Translations under genes and position numbers: made by a program
Source of the DNA: Rhizobiales bacterium Ga0077537
GTDB taxonomy: Bacteria > Pseudomonadota > Alphaproteobacteria > Rhizobiales > Hyphomicrobiaceae
Direction: 5' to 3'
Assembly (NCBI GenBank): GCA_001464955.1
Contig: LNEM01000030.1
Location: 868,001 to 932,000 of the forward strand
DNA: 64,000 bases
The notes under the pieces: model-generated
Database searches by the model: none
Seen by the model: only the letters and a program-made list of their open reading frames with translations
Told to the model about the DNA's origin: nothing
Part shown: positions 18,387 to 27,732 of the stretch, piece after piece
Layout: each line of letters opens with the position of its first letter
How positions within the stretch are numbered: position 1 is the first letter of the stretch

Positions 18387-19307
18387 TCAAGAGAAGAGCA
18401 TCGAGGACAATCGTCGCCGGCCGTCGAGGGTCGCGGGGTCTTTCGGACCCCATGCCTCGAAAAGCTGGACCAGCTGTTTGCGAGCGGCCTGCTCGTTCCA
18501 GTTCTTGTCGCGCCTGAAGCTTTCGAGGAGTTCGGTTACGGCCGCTTCCTTGTCGCCAGCGGCCGCAAGCGCCATGGCAAGATCGATACGCGACTGATGA
18601 TCGGCCGGATTGGCGGCGACCTTGGCCTTCAGCTGCTCCGTCTCGTCGGGAGCCGCACCGCGCTTGGCGAGTTCGATCGCCGCCCGCACGCTGGCGATCA
18701 CCTGCGCCGACTGCTTTTCCGGCGGTGCGAGGCCGATGGTCTGCTCGGCGCGTCCGACGTCACCGGTCTGCAGGTAGCACTTGGCGAGGCCGGCCAGCGC
18801 CTCCAGGTTCTCGCGATCCTCTTTCAGAACGGCGGCATAGATTTCGGCCGCGGTCTGGATGTCGCCGGCTTCGAGCAGCTTGCCGGCCTCCGCGACGGCT
18901 TCCGCGAGGTCGGCGCCAGCCTCGTCGCCGAGCAGCCGCTCGACGAACGCCTTGACCGCGCTCTCGGGCTGGGCGCCGGCGAACCCGTCGATCGGGCGGC
19001 CGTCGCGAAAGGCATAGACGGTCGGGATGGACTGCACGCGAAGCTGGCCGGCGATGGCCGGGTGCTCGTCGATGTTGATCTTGACGAGCCGCACCTTGCC
19101 GCCGAACGACTTGACCACCTTCTCGATGATCGGCGTCAGCTGCTTGCAGGGGCCGCACCATGGCGCCCAGAAGTCGACGATGACAGGCAACTGCCGCGAT
19201 GCGTCGAGCACATCAGCCTTGAACCCGGCCGTGCTCGAGTCCTTGATCATCTCGCCTGCGGGCGCAGCTGCGCCGCCGCCGGGGCCGCCTCTCTGACCGA
19301 ATTCCAT
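18387..19307 (-). CDS. Thioredoxin-TPR protein (CnoX/YbbN-like)
   Basis: 306 residues. Residues about 20-125 are a thioredoxin domain with an intact CGPC active site (51-54, FWAPWCGPCKQL). The rest is helical with TPR-like repeats (LLEAGDIQTAAEIYAAVLKED, LAKCYLQTGDVGRAEQ, LAMALAAAGDKEAAVTELLESFRRD). This is the layout of CnoX/YbbN, a chaperedoxin that holds oxidised proteins and passes them to GroEL and DnaK. E. coli CnoX lacks the CxxC pair, so this one may retain oxidoreductase activity. ATG 19307 is preferred (GGAG 8 bases upstream) over ATG 19319. Confidence 0.9.
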   Translation of the reverse strand: MEFGQRGGPGGGAAAPAGEMIKDSSTAGFKADVLDASRQLPVIVDFWAPWCGPCKQLTPIIEKVVKSFGGKVRLVKINIDEHPAIAGQLRVQSIPTVYAFRDGRPIDGFAGAQPESAVKAFVERLLGDEAGADLAEAVAEAGKLLEAGDIQTAAEIYAAVLKEDRENLEALAGLAKCYLQTGDVGRAEQTIGLAPPEKQSAQVIASVRAAIELAKRGAAPDETEQLKAKVAANPADHQSRIDLAMALAAAGDKEAAVTELLESFRRDKNWNEQAARKQLVQLFEAWGPKDPATLDGRRRLSSMLFS

Positions 19308-19394
19308 TCTCGTCTCCATCGCGATCTGGGGCACGCAGGCAGCACCTGCCGCGCCGAGCAAGGGTCTATTGTCTTTCGGGCCCTCGGCGCGGTG

Positions 19395-19904
19395 TCACGT
19401 GCCGCTGCCGGTGCCCGGCAGATCGAGTATCCGAGGCGTGTGCCCACAGGCCTCGATGAACCTGATGAGATCATCCCGCCGGAGGCTCGTCGTGGCCGTG
19501 TTCTCCAGCGGATGGCAGTTGATAATCTCATACTCCATCAGCCGGCGATCAACTACCACGCTGACGCGACGGTCCTGATCGTTGATCAGCGCCAGTGCCG
19601 TGACCGACCCGGGCGTGACGCCGAGCACCTCGGCCAGCAGCTCCGGCTTTCCGAACGACAGCCGCGCCGATCCCATGACTTTAGGCAGCGCCTTGAGGTC
19701 GATCGGCGAATGACATTCCGCGACGACGAGCCAAAGCCGATCTTTGGCGTCCTTGAGAAACAGGTTCTTGGTGTGTCCGCCGGCGATCTCGGCATGCAGC
19801 GCGTTGCTTTCGCCCACCGTGAAGACGGCCTCGTGATCGACCGTCGTGGTCTCGATGCCGAGCTCGGCGAGCCGGGCCATCAGTTCGGCACGTGTCTTCG
19901 GCAT
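19395..19904 (-). CDS. ProX-type prolyl-tRNA editing protein (YbaK/INS domain)
   Basis: 169 residues, a free-standing editing domain that hydrolyses misacylated tRNA, in the ProX/PrdX branch usually Ala-tRNA(Pro). Signature GGHTKNLFLKDAKDRLWLV carries the conserved lysine; FGKPELLAEVLGVTPGSVTALALIND and EIINCHPLENTATTSL follow, including a GxxP-like and the terminal HP loop. The start at ATG 19904 matches family length; the frame stays open upstream without similarity. It is divergent from the luciferase-like monooxygenase gene. Confidence 0.9.
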   Translation of the reverse strand: MPKTRAELMARLAELGIETTTVDHEAVFTVGESNALHAEIAGGHTKNLFLKDAKDRLWLVVAECHSPIDLKALPKVMGSARLSFGKPELLAEVLGVTPGSVTALALINDQDRRVSVVVDRRLMEYEIINCHPLENTATTSLRRDDLIRFIEACGHTPRILDLPGTGSGT

Positions 19905-20139
19905 GAGAAGCGGCTCCAGCTTCGGTGAGACGGCAGGCTTTGGATCGACCCAGGTCGGGGCATGGCCCGGAAAAGGGACGCGGGCGCGCCCCGCATGGCC
20001 CGCTCGTAGCAATGTCTGGCGACCCCGCCAAGTCGCTTGCGCGCTGTCCGGACTTAAAGGACACTTGTCCGCGACGAGGCCGAGAAGACGCCGCCCTGGG
20101 CGCCCCGCTTCGAGAGCACAGACTTCGAGAGGAAATGCC

Positions 20140-21465
20140 ATGAAGGTGATGTGGTTCCATCTCATGCCGTACACCGAGCTTCCCGCCGATTTCCGGGACA
20201 AGCATCCCTCGGTTTGGGTCGACATCCATTCGACGCTGTTCGACCCGAAGCGCGCCCACCACATGTACAACGACTTCATGGACGAACTCGAGTACGCCGC
20301 CGAATGCGGCTTCGACGCGGTCTGCGTGAACGAGCATCATTCCAACGGTTATGGCCTGATGCCGTCGCCCAACCTGATCGCCTCGGCGCTCGCTCGCCGC
20401 ACCACCGATACGGCTCTCTGCGTGATGGGGAACTCCCTCGCCCTCTACAACCCGCCGACCCGGGTGGCCGAGGAATTCGCCATGATCGACTGCATTTCCG
20501 GTGGCCGGCTGATTGCCGGCTTCCCGGTCGGCACGCCGATGGACACCTGTTACGCCTACGGCACCAATCCCTCCATGTTGCGCGAGAAATACATGGAGGC
20601 GCACGATCTCGTCATGCGCGCCTGGACAGAGAAGGAGACGTTCGCCTTCAACGGGCGTTTCAATCAGCAGCGCTATGTGAACATCTGGCCGCGCCCGGTG
20701 CAGGAGCCGCATCCGCCAGTCTGGATTCCGGGCGGCGGCTCGGTCGAGACGTGGCAGTGGTGCGCGAAGATGGACTACGTCTACTGTTACCTCTCGTACT
20801 ACGGCTACAAGGCCGGCCTGAAGACCATGCAGGGCTTCTGGAACGAGATGGAGAAGCTCGGCAAGGACCGGAACCCCTATCGCGCCGGCTTCCTGCAGTT
20901 CGTCGGCGTGGCCGAGACCCGCTCGGAAGCCATTGAGCGTTATGCCGAGGCCGCCGAATACTTCTATGGCCGCTGCCTGCACGTCGACCTGAAGTACGCC
21001 TCACCCCCGGGCTACAATACCGAGGCGACCCAGCGCGTCGGCCTCGAGAGCCAGGTCCGCGCTGCCGCCGAAGCGGCCGTCGATCCGGCCAAGGGCAAGG
21101 ATGCCCTCGCCGCGCAGGGCACGACCGGGTCCACGACCGGCACGCGCTTCGGCATGGTCGCCCGGACGATGGAGGACATCGTCGATCGTGGCTACGTCAT
21201 CGTCGGCTCGCCGAAGGACGTCGAAGAGCAGCTCCGCGAGGTCGCCACCAATATGAACGTCGGCCACCTGATGTTGCTCTTGCAGTACGGCAACATGTCT
21301 AAGGAGCTGGCCAAGTACAACACGCGGCTCTTCGCCGACAAGGTGATGCCTAAACTGCGGCCGATGTTCTCCGAGTGGGAGGACAAGTGGTGGCCGAAAG
21401 CCATGGAGAAGAGCACGCGCGCCGAGCTGCCGACCTTCTCGCCGAAAGCCGAAGCCGCCGAGTGA
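20140..21465 (+). CDS. LLM class flavin-dependent oxidoreductase (luciferase-like monooxygenase)
   Basis: 441 residues starting MKVMWFHLMPY, with GAGAGGA about 7 bases upstream. It is a luciferase-like TIM barrel: CVNEHHSNGYGLMPSPNLIASALARRT, GNSLALYNPPTRVAEEFAMIDCISGGRLIAGFP (the LRVAEE..ML D..S.GR pattern) and HPPVWIPGGGS. Such enzymes use FMNH2 (or F420) and oxygen for monooxygenation, including Baeyer-Villiger reactions and C-S cleavage. A flavin reductase partner is not in view. The next two genes on the strand are alpha/beta hydrolases, suggesting oxidation followed by ester or C-C hydrolysis of one substrate. Confidence 0.92.
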   Translation: MKVMWFHLMPYTELPADFRDKHPSVWVDIHSTLFDPKRAHHMYNDFMDELEYAAECGFDAVCVNEHHSNGYGLMPSPNLIASALARRTTDTALCVMGNSLALYNPPTRVAEEFAMIDCISGGRLIAGFPVGTPMDTCYAYGTNPSMLREKYMEAHDLVMRAWTEKETFAFNGRFNQQRYVNIWPRPVQEPHPPVWIPGGGSVETWQWCAKMDYVYCYLSYYGYKAGLKTMQGFWNEMEKLGKDRNPYRAGFLQFVGVAETRSEAIERYAEAAEYFYGRCLHVDLKYASPPGYNTEATQRVGLESQVRAAAEAAVDPAKGKDALAAQGTTGSTTGTRFGMVARTMEDIVDRGYVIVGSPKDVEEQLREVATNMNVGHLMLLLQYGNMSKELAKYNTRLFADKVMPKLRPMFSEWEDKWWPKAMEKSTRAELPTFSPKAEAAE

Positions 21466-21559
21466 CCGGAAGCGCCGGAGGCCGCCAGCCGCGTCCCCCG
21501 TGCGTTTCCCGATCCGCCGGCAATCGCCTTGTCGCTCGCTACCTGGAGGGCCCGAGTCC

Positions 21560-22339
21560 GTGTCGGAGCCGAAAACCACGACCATCGAAATCAACGGCCA
21601 TCCGTGCCGCGTCTGGAGCAAGGGCTCGGGCCCGAAGATCGGCTGGTTCGCCGGCTTCGGTGGCCTGCCGCGCTGGACCCCGTTCCTCGACGAACTGGCG
21701 AAGTCGCGCACCGTGATCGCCCCCTCGCTTCCGGGCACGCCCGGTGCGACGGGCCACACCCTGCTCGACACGCACCTCGACTGGATCTGCGCTGTCCGCG
21801 ACATGATCGTGAAGACAGGGCTCGAAGGCGCCGATCTCGCAGGATCGTCGGTTGGTGGCTCGCTCGCGGCCGAATTTGCGGCCATGTGGCCGCACAAGGT
21901 GCGAAAGCTCGTGCTGATCGCTCCGTTCGGCCTCTACGACGAGGCGGACCCGCCGGCGGACGTCTGGGCCCAGAAGCCCGACGATCAGCCGGGCCTGCTC
22001 TGTGCGAACCCGCAGGTCTGGAAGGACTACAAGGCGGTGCCGGCCGGCGCCAACTCCGTCGAGTGGCCGATCGAGCAGATCCGCGCGAGCGAGGCCGCCG
22101 CCCGCATCTTCTGGCCGCTCGGCAACACGCAGCTCGTGAAGCGCCTGCCGACGATCATCGCGCCGACGCTCCTCCTGTGGGGCGCCGAGGATCGTCTCAT
22201 GCCGCGGAGCTATGCCGACCGCTTCGCCCGCGCCATCAAGGGCGAAACCACCATCCGGACCATCGCGTCGGCCGGGCATCTGGCCGAACTGGACCAGCCC
22301 GAAGCCACCGCCCGTGCCATCCTCGATTTCACGGCCTGA
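21560..22339 (+). CDS. Alpha/beta hydrolase
   Basis: 259 residues from GTG 21560, with GGAGGG 9 bases upstream; the frame is open 20 codons further but without SD. Nucleophile elbow GSSVGG gives Ser97, LLLWGAEDRLMP supplies the aspartate and ASAGHLAELD the histidine, so the triad is complete. It resembles the MhpC/haloalkane-type C-C and ester hydrolases. It follows the luciferase-like monooxygenase by 94 bases and precedes another hydrolase by 55, probably as one operon for breaking down an oxygenated compound. Confidence 0.88.
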   Translation: MSEPKTTTIEINGHPCRVWSKGSGPKIGWFAGFGGLPRWTPFLDELAKSRTVIAPSLPGTPGATGHTLLDTHLDWICAVRDMIVKTGLEGADLAGSSVGGSLAAEFAAMWPHKVRKLVLIAPFGLYDEADPPADVWAQKPDDQPGLLCANPQVWKDYKAVPAGANSVEWPIEQIRASEAAARIFWPLGNTQLVKRLPTIIAPTLLLWGAEDRLMPRSYADRFARAIKGETTIRTIASAGHLAELDQPEATARAILDFTA

Positions 22340-22394
22340 GCCCCCTCCCGAAACGCATGCCAACGTCCGCACCGCCCACGAAGGATGCCATTCC

Positions 22395-23339
22395 ATGAAG
22401 CTCGATGACGACTCGCAAGCCTTCCTCGACCTGATCAAGAAGCTGGGACGCCCGCCCATCCAGTCCCTGCCCCCGACGGAGGCGAAGGAAGTCTTCCGTC
22501 GTGGCCGCATGGCGACACAGCCGGACCTGCCGCAGGTGGACCGCGTCAAGGAATACGACGTCCCCGGCCCGCACGGCCCGATCCCGGTGCGTGTCTATCG
22601 CGGCGCCGGCACGGCAGACATGGGCCCCCTCCCGGTGCATGTCTACTATCACGGCGGCGGCTGGGTCCTCGGCGATCTCGACAGCCACGACTGGGTGTGC
22701 CGCCGCATCGCCAACGCCGCCCAGTGCGCGGTCGTTTCGGTCGATTACCGTATGGCGCCTGAGCATGTCTTCCCGGCCGCCTATGACGACAGTCTGGCGG
22801 CCCTGAAGTGGACCGCCGCCGAAGCCGCAATGCTGCGCATCGATCCGTCGCGCATCTCGGTTGGTGGTGACAGCGCCGGTGGCAATCTCGCCGCCGCCAT
22901 GGCGATCGCCTGCCGCGACGGCCACGGCCCGAAGCTCAAGGCCCAGATCCTCGTCTATCCGGCCGTCGATCTCTCCATGAGCGGCGACTACTACGGTCGC
23001 TACACCAAGGACCTGATCCTGACCGACGACACGATGCGCTGGTTCATCGACCTCTACATTCCCGACAAGGCCCAGCGGAAGGATTGGCGCGCCTCGCCGC
23101 TGCTGGCTGGGAGCCTCGCCGACCTTCCCCCCGCGCTCGTCTTGCTGGCTGGTTTCGACCCGCTCTGCGCCGAAGGCGAGGTCTACGCCCAGAAGCTGGA
23201 AGCGGCCGGCTGCAAGGTCACCGTGACGCGATATCCAGGGCAGCTCCACGGCTTCCTGTCCAACGGCAAGCTGTTGCCGAAGGCCAACCTGGCGATCGAC
23301 GACATCGCGACGGTCCTCAAGACCGCTTACGCCGGCTGA
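22395..23339 (+). CDS. Alpha/beta hydrolase, HSL-family esterase
   Basis: 314 residues. The hormone-sensitive-lipase group is identified by the oxyanion HGGGWVLGD motif and GDSAGGN with Ser160; the D of GFDPLCAEGE and the H of QLHGFL complete the triad. These enzymes hydrolyse esters of medium or short acyl chains in the cytosol. The N-terminal 50 residues form the cap. Third gene of the monooxygenase-hydrolase group, convergent with the LOG-family gene 11 bases away. Confidence 0.92.
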   Translation: MKLDDDSQAFLDLIKKLGRPPIQSLPPTEAKEVFRRGRMATQPDLPQVDRVKEYDVPGPHGPIPVRVYRGAGTADMGPLPVHVYYHGGGWVLGDLDSHDWVCRRIANAAQCAVVSVDYRMAPEHVFPAAYDDSLAALKWTAAEAAMLRIDPSRISVGGDSAGGNLAAAMAIACRDGHGPKLKAQILVYPAVDLSMSGDYYGRYTKDLILTDDTMRWFIDLYIPDKAQRKDWRASPLLAGSLADLPPALVLLAGFDPLCAEGEVYAQKLEAAGCKVTVTRYPGQLHGFLSNGKLLPKANLAIDDIATVLKTAYAG

Positions 23340-23350
23340 TAGCCCCCGGT

Positions 23351-24205
23351 TTATTCCCTCAGGAAGGCAGCCTCCGGATCGATGTCGTCCGGAGGCGGAA
23401 TGTGCGCGTTGAGCCCGCGCTTGAGCATCGACATCCAGCCTTCTTCCGCCGTGTCGACGATATCGAACAGCTCGAGGTCGTGGCGGGCGATCGTGCCGAA
23501 CTCCACCAGCGCCTCGAAGTCGATGACCCGGTTCCAGTAGTCGCGGCCGAACAGCACGACCGGCATGACCGGGGCCTTGCCGGTCTGCTGAAGCGTCAGG
23601 ATCTCGAACAGTTCGTCGAGCGTGCCGAAGCCGCCGGGAAATACGGCGAGCGCGTTCGCCCGCATCGCGAGATGCATCTTCCGCATCGCGAAGTAGTGGA
23701 ACCTGAACGTCAGCTCCGGCGTCGAGTAGGCGTTCGGTTCTTGCTCGTGCTCGAGTGTGATGTTGAAGCCGATGCTGGGTGCGCCGGCATCGGCGGCCCC
23801 ACGATTGGCAGCCTCCATGATGCCCGGGCCGCCGCCCGTGGCGATCACGTTGTCCCGGTGGCCGCCGGTGATTGCTCGCGCGCCACCGCGCTCTGAAACG
23901 AGCCGCCCGAAACGCCGCGCTTCCTCATACCATCGCGAATGGTCGAGCTTGCGCCGGGCCTCGGCGGTTTCGGCGTCGCCGCGCGCACCAGCCAGCAGGG
24001 CCTCGGCGGCGTCCCGGGAGACGATACGCGCGCTGCCGAACACGATGATCGTGGAGCGGACGCCCCAGTCCTTCAGCGCGAGATCGGCCTTGCTGTACTC
24101 CATGGCGAAGCGCAGCGGCCGCATCTCCTCGCGCAGCAGGAAATCGGTATCCTCGACGGCCAGCCGATAGCTGCTCGACGCCATCTGGTCGGTATTGTCA
24201 GCCAT
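23351..24205 (-). CDS. LOG family (TIGR00730) Rossmann-fold protein
   Basis: 284 residues. The LOG/lysine-decarboxylase-like family is recognised by VFGSARI, ATGGGPGIMEAANRGA, the MRKMHL motif and PGGFGTLDELFEILT, the last being the nucleotide monophosphate-binding PGGxGTxxE. Members are nucleoside 5'-monophosphate phosphoribohydrolases (cytokinin-activating LOG) or general nucleotide 5'-monophosphate nucleosidases. This one has a longer N-terminus than plant LOG, as in the bacterial PpnN-like subset. It sits 18 bases downstream of purM on the same strand, so co-expression with purine synthesis is likely. Confidence 0.9.
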   Translation of the reverse strand: MADNTDQMASSSYRLAVEDTDFLLREEMRPLRFAMEYSKADLALKDWGVRSTIIVFGSARIVSRDAAEALLAGARGDAETAEARRKLDHSRWYEEARRFGRLVSERGGARAITGGHRDNVIATGGGPGIMEAANRGAADAGAPSIGFNITLEHEQEPNAYSTPELTFRFHYFAMRKMHLAMRANALAVFPGGFGTLDELFEILTLQQTGKAPVMPVVLFGRDYWNRVIDFEALVEFGTIARHDLELFDIVDTAEEGWMSMLKRGLNAHIPPPDDIDPEAAFLRE

Positions 24206-24223
24206 GTGTGCTCCACGATCGGG

Positions 24224-25351
24224 CTAGCAGGCGAGGGTGCCCGTGTAGTGCACGGCCTCGGCGGCGCCCTTCCCCTTGGCGTCCGACATGACGCCGCGTC
24301 CGCGTTCGATGGCGCCGAGCAGGAACGGCGCCTCTCCGGCCTGTGCCAGCGCCGCCATCACGTCGCCGGATCTTGCGGCTTCGGCAACGACGATCATGCC
24401 GACGCCGCAGTTGAACGTCCGCAGCATGTCCTCGGAGCCGAGCGCTCCGGCGCGCCGCAGCCACGCGAATACCGGTGGCACGGCGAGCTTGTCGAGATCC
24501 ACGTGCGCGCCGACCCCGTCGGGCAACACGCGCGGAATGTTCTCCGAGAGGCCGCCGCCCGTGATGTGGCTGAGTGCCTTGACGGCGCCGGCCGGCCCGC
24601 TGCCGCCCGTGGCACGAATGGCGGCGAGAACCGGCTTCACATAGATCCGTGTCGGATCGAGAAGCGCGGCAGCGAGCGATCGACCGGCCTCGAACGGCGC
24701 CGGCTGATCCCAGCCGAGCCCTTCCTTCGCGACCAGACGGCGGACGAGCGAATACCCGTTGGAGTGGACGCCCGAGGACCCGAGGCCGATCAGCACGTCA
24801 CCCGGCACGATGTCGCCGCGCGGCAGGATTTCGCCCCGCTCGACGGCGCCGACCGCGAACCCCGCGAGATCGTAGTCGGGGCCGTGATACATGCCGGGCA
24901 TCTCGGCCGTCTCGCCGCCGATGAGCGCGCATCCGGCCTGCCGGCAGCCGTCCGCGATGCCGCCGACGACGCGCCGCGCGGTTTCAACGTCGAGCTTGCC
25001 GCAGGAGAAATAATCAAGAAAGAACAACGGCTCGGCGCCTTGCACGACGAGGTCGTTGACCGACATCGCGACGAGATCGATGCCAATGGTGTCATGGAGA
25101 CCCGTGTCGATGGCGATCCGGAGCTTGGTCCCGACGCCGTCGTTGGCTGCCACCAGGATCGGATCACGGTATCCGGAGGCCTTCAGGTCGAACAATCCGC
25201 CGAAGCCGCCGAGATCCGCATCGGCGCCGGCTCGCCGCGTCGCCTTGACCAGCGGCTTGATGGCCGTGACGAGCGCATTGCCGGCATCGATGTCCACGCC
25301 GGCATCGCGATAGGTGACGGTCGGGTTGCCTTTCGGAGTGGGCTCGGTCAT
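24224..25351 (-). CDS. purM: Phosphoribosylformylglycinamidine cyclo-ligase
   Basis: AIR synthetase: closes the imidazole ring of FGAM with ATP in purine synthesis. 375 residues from ATG 25351 ([20 protein letters not shown]). Characteristic stretches are ATNDGVGTK-like [57 protein letters not shown] and [13 protein letters not shown]. The frame continues upstream but the standard N-terminus is reached at the chosen ATG. Usually purN follows purM; here the next gene is LOG-like. Divergent from the DUF2066 gene, a common alphaproteobacterial pair. Confidence 0.97.
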   Translation of the reverse strand: MTEPTPKGNPTVTYRDAGVDIDAGNALVTAIKPLVKATRRAGADADLGGFGGLFDLKASGYRDPILVAANDGVGTKLRIAIDTGLHDTIGIDLVAMSVNDLVVQGAEPLFFLDYFSCGKLDVETARRVVGGIADGCRQAGCALIGGETAEMPGMYHGPDYDLAGFAVGAVERGEILPRGDIVPGDVLIGLGSSGVHSNGYSLVRRLVAKEGLGWDQPAPFEAGRSLAAALLDPTRIYVKPVLAAIRATGGSGPAGAVKALSHITGGGLSENIPRVLPDGVGAHVDLDKLAVPPVFAWLRRAGALGSEDMLRTFNCGVGMIVVAEAARSGDVMAALAQAGEAPFLLGAIERGRGVMSDAKGKGAAEAVHYTGTLAC

Positions 25352-25542
25352 CTCTCGTCTCGGGTCGGAGCGCTGTTCGTGTCTCTGTGGCACGTCGAGG
25401 GGCGTGATCGCAACAAGTGTGACCTCTCTGCTCGACCTGAGTGTTGTTCCGCAACCCATTGGGGACGGCGGCGCCGAGGGCGAGTTTCGGCCGCAAGGCT
25501 ATGCTAGATTGCATCTGCTTGTGGGCAGGAGGGACTGAACGC

Positions 25543-26790
25543 ATGGTGACGCGCAAAGGCGGGCGATTTGGCCGCCGCACCGTCGCGACGGCGATGCTGG
25601 GTTCGGTGCTGATGGGTGCCGCAACCGTCGCTCCGGCAATCGCCGCACCCGGAGACGACCGCATCTTCACGGTCGGCAACTATCCGGTCGAGGCACGTGC
25701 CGCCAATGCCGTTGCGGCCAAGGAGAAGGCGATCGCCGAGGGCCAGCAGGCGGCGCTGCGCTCCCTCTTGAAGCGTCTCGTTCCCGTGACGTCCTACAAG
25801 CGGCTTGCGGCCCTGAAGACCACGAAAGCCGGCGATCTGATCGAGAGCTTCGCTGTGCGTTCGGAGCGGAACTCATCCACCGACTATGTCGCGAGCTACG
25901 ACTTCGTCTTCTCGCCGGAGCCCGTTCGCCGCCTTTTGGAGCGGGAAGGCATTCCCTATCTCGACCGGCAGGCGCCGACCGTCATTATGGTGCCAGTCTA
26001 CCGCGTCACGAAGGATCAGGCGGCCGCGCTGCCCCCGACTTTCGCCCAGTCGGCAGGCTCCGACGCCTGGCTCTATGCGTGGAAGGCCCTCGACGTCGTC
26101 AATACGCTGACGCCGTTGAAGATCGAGCCTCTGAAATCCGGGGTGCATGCCGATACCGTCAACGCGCTGGCCGAGGGCAACCTCGCCATGCTTCGCACGT
26201 TGACGCAGGCCTATGGCGTAGAGACGGTGGTCCTCGCCGTGCTCGAGCCCGATCCCGCGAAAAAGAAGCTCGTCGTGACGCTTGTCGGGCGCGATGCGGT
26301 CCAGACGTTTCAGTTGCGGCGCTCTTACCGGCTCGACGGCAACGATCTGGCCTATGCAGCCGAACTCTCCGCGGTCATGTCGCTCGCCATCATCGAAGGA
26401 CGCTGGAAGGCGATCAACGTGCGTTCGTCGCGCGTCGAGACGGCCTCGTCGTCGTACCCGGGCGGACCGGCGCCGGGATATGGTGCCCCGGGTGGCGACG
26501 GAGGGCCGGCGCCGGTTGCGCGACCTGAGCCTGGCTTTGCGGCCTCCGAAGGCGGCGCTCCGATGACCATCGCCGTGGAATTTCAGGGCATGGGCGAATG
26601 GCAGGAGATCAGCCGCCAGCTCGCCCAAACCCAGAACGTCAACGGCCTCGAGGTCCTTGGTCTCTCGGCTCGCGGAGCGCGTGTGTCGTTGAGCTACCCT
26701 GGCGGGCCGCAAAATCTTGCCCTTGCCCTTGCATCGAGGGGCTTGATTCTCGAGAACACCCGGAACGGCTGGCGCCTCGCTCGCCGCTGA
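25543..26790 (+). CDS. DUF2066 domain exported protein
   Basis: 415 residues from ATG 25543, nine bases after AGGAGGG. A signal peptide is evident (basic MVTRKGGRFGRR, then a hydrophobic run ending APAIAAPG). The mature protein opens with FTVGNYPVEARAANAVAAKEKAIAEGQQ, the start of DUF2066. A glycine/proline-rich spacer lies at about 300-345 and a second small domain (EFQGMGEWQEISRQL...) ends the protein. Function unknown; the family is usually next to purM and sometimes followed by hda. Here it is followed by a convergent aldo/keto reductase only 2 bases away. Confidence 0.85.
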   Translation: MVTRKGGRFGRRTVATAMLGSVLMGAATVAPAIAAPGDDRIFTVGNYPVEARAANAVAAKEKAIAEGQQAALRSLLKRLVPVTSYKRLAALKTTKAGDLIESFAVRSERNSSTDYVASYDFVFSPEPVRRLLEREGIPYLDRQAPTVIMVPVYRVTKDQAAALPPTFAQSAGSDAWLYAWKALDVVNTLTPLKIEPLKSGVHADTVNALAEGNLAMLRTLTQAYGVETVVLAVLEPDPAKKKLVVTLVGRDAVQTFQLRRSYRLDGNDLAYAAELSAVMSLAIIEGRWKAINVRSSRVETASSSYPGGPAPGYGAPGGDGGPAPVARPEPGFAASEGGAPMTIAVEFQGMGEWQEISRQLAQTQNVNGLEVLGLSARGARVSLSYPGGPQNLALALASRGLILENTRNGWRLARR

Positions 26791-26792
26791 GT

Positions 26793-27626
26793 TCAGAGCA
26801 TCCCCAGCGACCGTTTTCGGGTCGGTGGCGGGAACGCCGCATCGAGCGCGGCCAGATCGTCCGCGTCGAGCACGAGGTCGGCAGCAGCGAAGTTCTCGCG
26901 AACATGCGCGAGGTTGGACGCCTTCGGGATCGAAACGACATGCGGATGCCGCATCGTCCACGCGATGGCGACCGCCGAGGGCGCGACGCCGTGCTTCCTT
27001 GCGACGTCCGCGAGCGCGCGGTTGCCGAGGATCGCGCCCTGCCCGAGCGGCGAATAGGCCATGATCATCTCGCCGTTGCGCTCGCAGTCGCCGACGAGAT
27101 CGAAGTCGATGCCCCGCGAGCCGAGGTGATAGAGCACCTGGTTCGAGGCGCAGTTGGTGCCCTTGGCAACGGCCCTCAGGTCTTCCATGTCCTCGACATC
27201 GAAGTTCGAGACACCCCAGTGCCGGATTTTTCCGTCGGCTTTCAGCTTCTCGAAGGCCGCGACCGTATCGGCCAGCGGATGCGAGCCCTGCCAATGCAGC
27301 AGATAAAGGTCGATCCGGTCGGTCTTGAGCCGTTTCAGGCTCCGCTCGCAGGCCGCGACGGCTCCTGCCCGTGAGGCATTGTGCGGATAGACCTTCGAGA
27401 CGATGAATAGCCCGTCGCGGCGCCCCACCGTCGCTTCGGCGATGACCTCCTCCGCGCCCCCCTCGCCGTACATTTCCGCCGTATCGATCAGCGTGATCCC
27501 GAGGTCCAGCGCGGCGGCGATCGCCTTTGACTCGGTGGCGCGATCAGTGCGTCGTTCGCCCATGTGCCAGGTGCCGATCCCGAGTCGGGGGATCGTCTCT
27601 CCGCTCTTGAGCCGGGTGGTCCGCAT
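26793..27626 (-). CDS. Aldo/keto reductase
   Basis: 277 residues, a TIM-barrel NADPH-dependent carbonyl reductase. The catalytic tetrad is visible: D in ITLIDTAEMYGEGG with its tyrosine, K in LFIVSKVYP, and H in DLYLLHWQG. C-terminal SIPKASNLAHVRENFAA binds the NADP phosphate (S/K/R). It resembles the bacterial YeaE/DkgA-like group that reduces methylglyoxal or 2,5-diketogluconate. Divergent from the gamma-glutamyltransferase gene. The physiological substrate cannot be stated. Confidence 0.92.
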   Translation of the reverse strand: MRTTRLKSGETIPRLGIGTWHMGERRTDRATESKAIAAALDLGITLIDTAEMYGEGGAEEVIAEATVGRRDGLFIVSKVYPHNASRAGAVAACERSLKRLKTDRIDLYLLHWQGSHPLADTVAAFEKLKADGKIRHWGVSNFDVEDMEDLRAVAKGTNCASNQVLYHLGSRGIDFDLVGDCERNGEMIMAYSPLGQGAILGNRALADVARKHGVAPSAVAIAWTMRHPHVVSIPKASNLAHVRENFAAADLVLDADDLAALDAAFPPPTRKRSLGML

Positions 27627-27732
27627 GGATGGTGCTCCGGAAGTGTTGGGCCGTCAGCCGCGAGGCTCGCACATCTTGCGCAACGCCGGTACCCTTGACA
27701 GGCTGAATGCGGGACGCGAGCGGAGTGGAACG

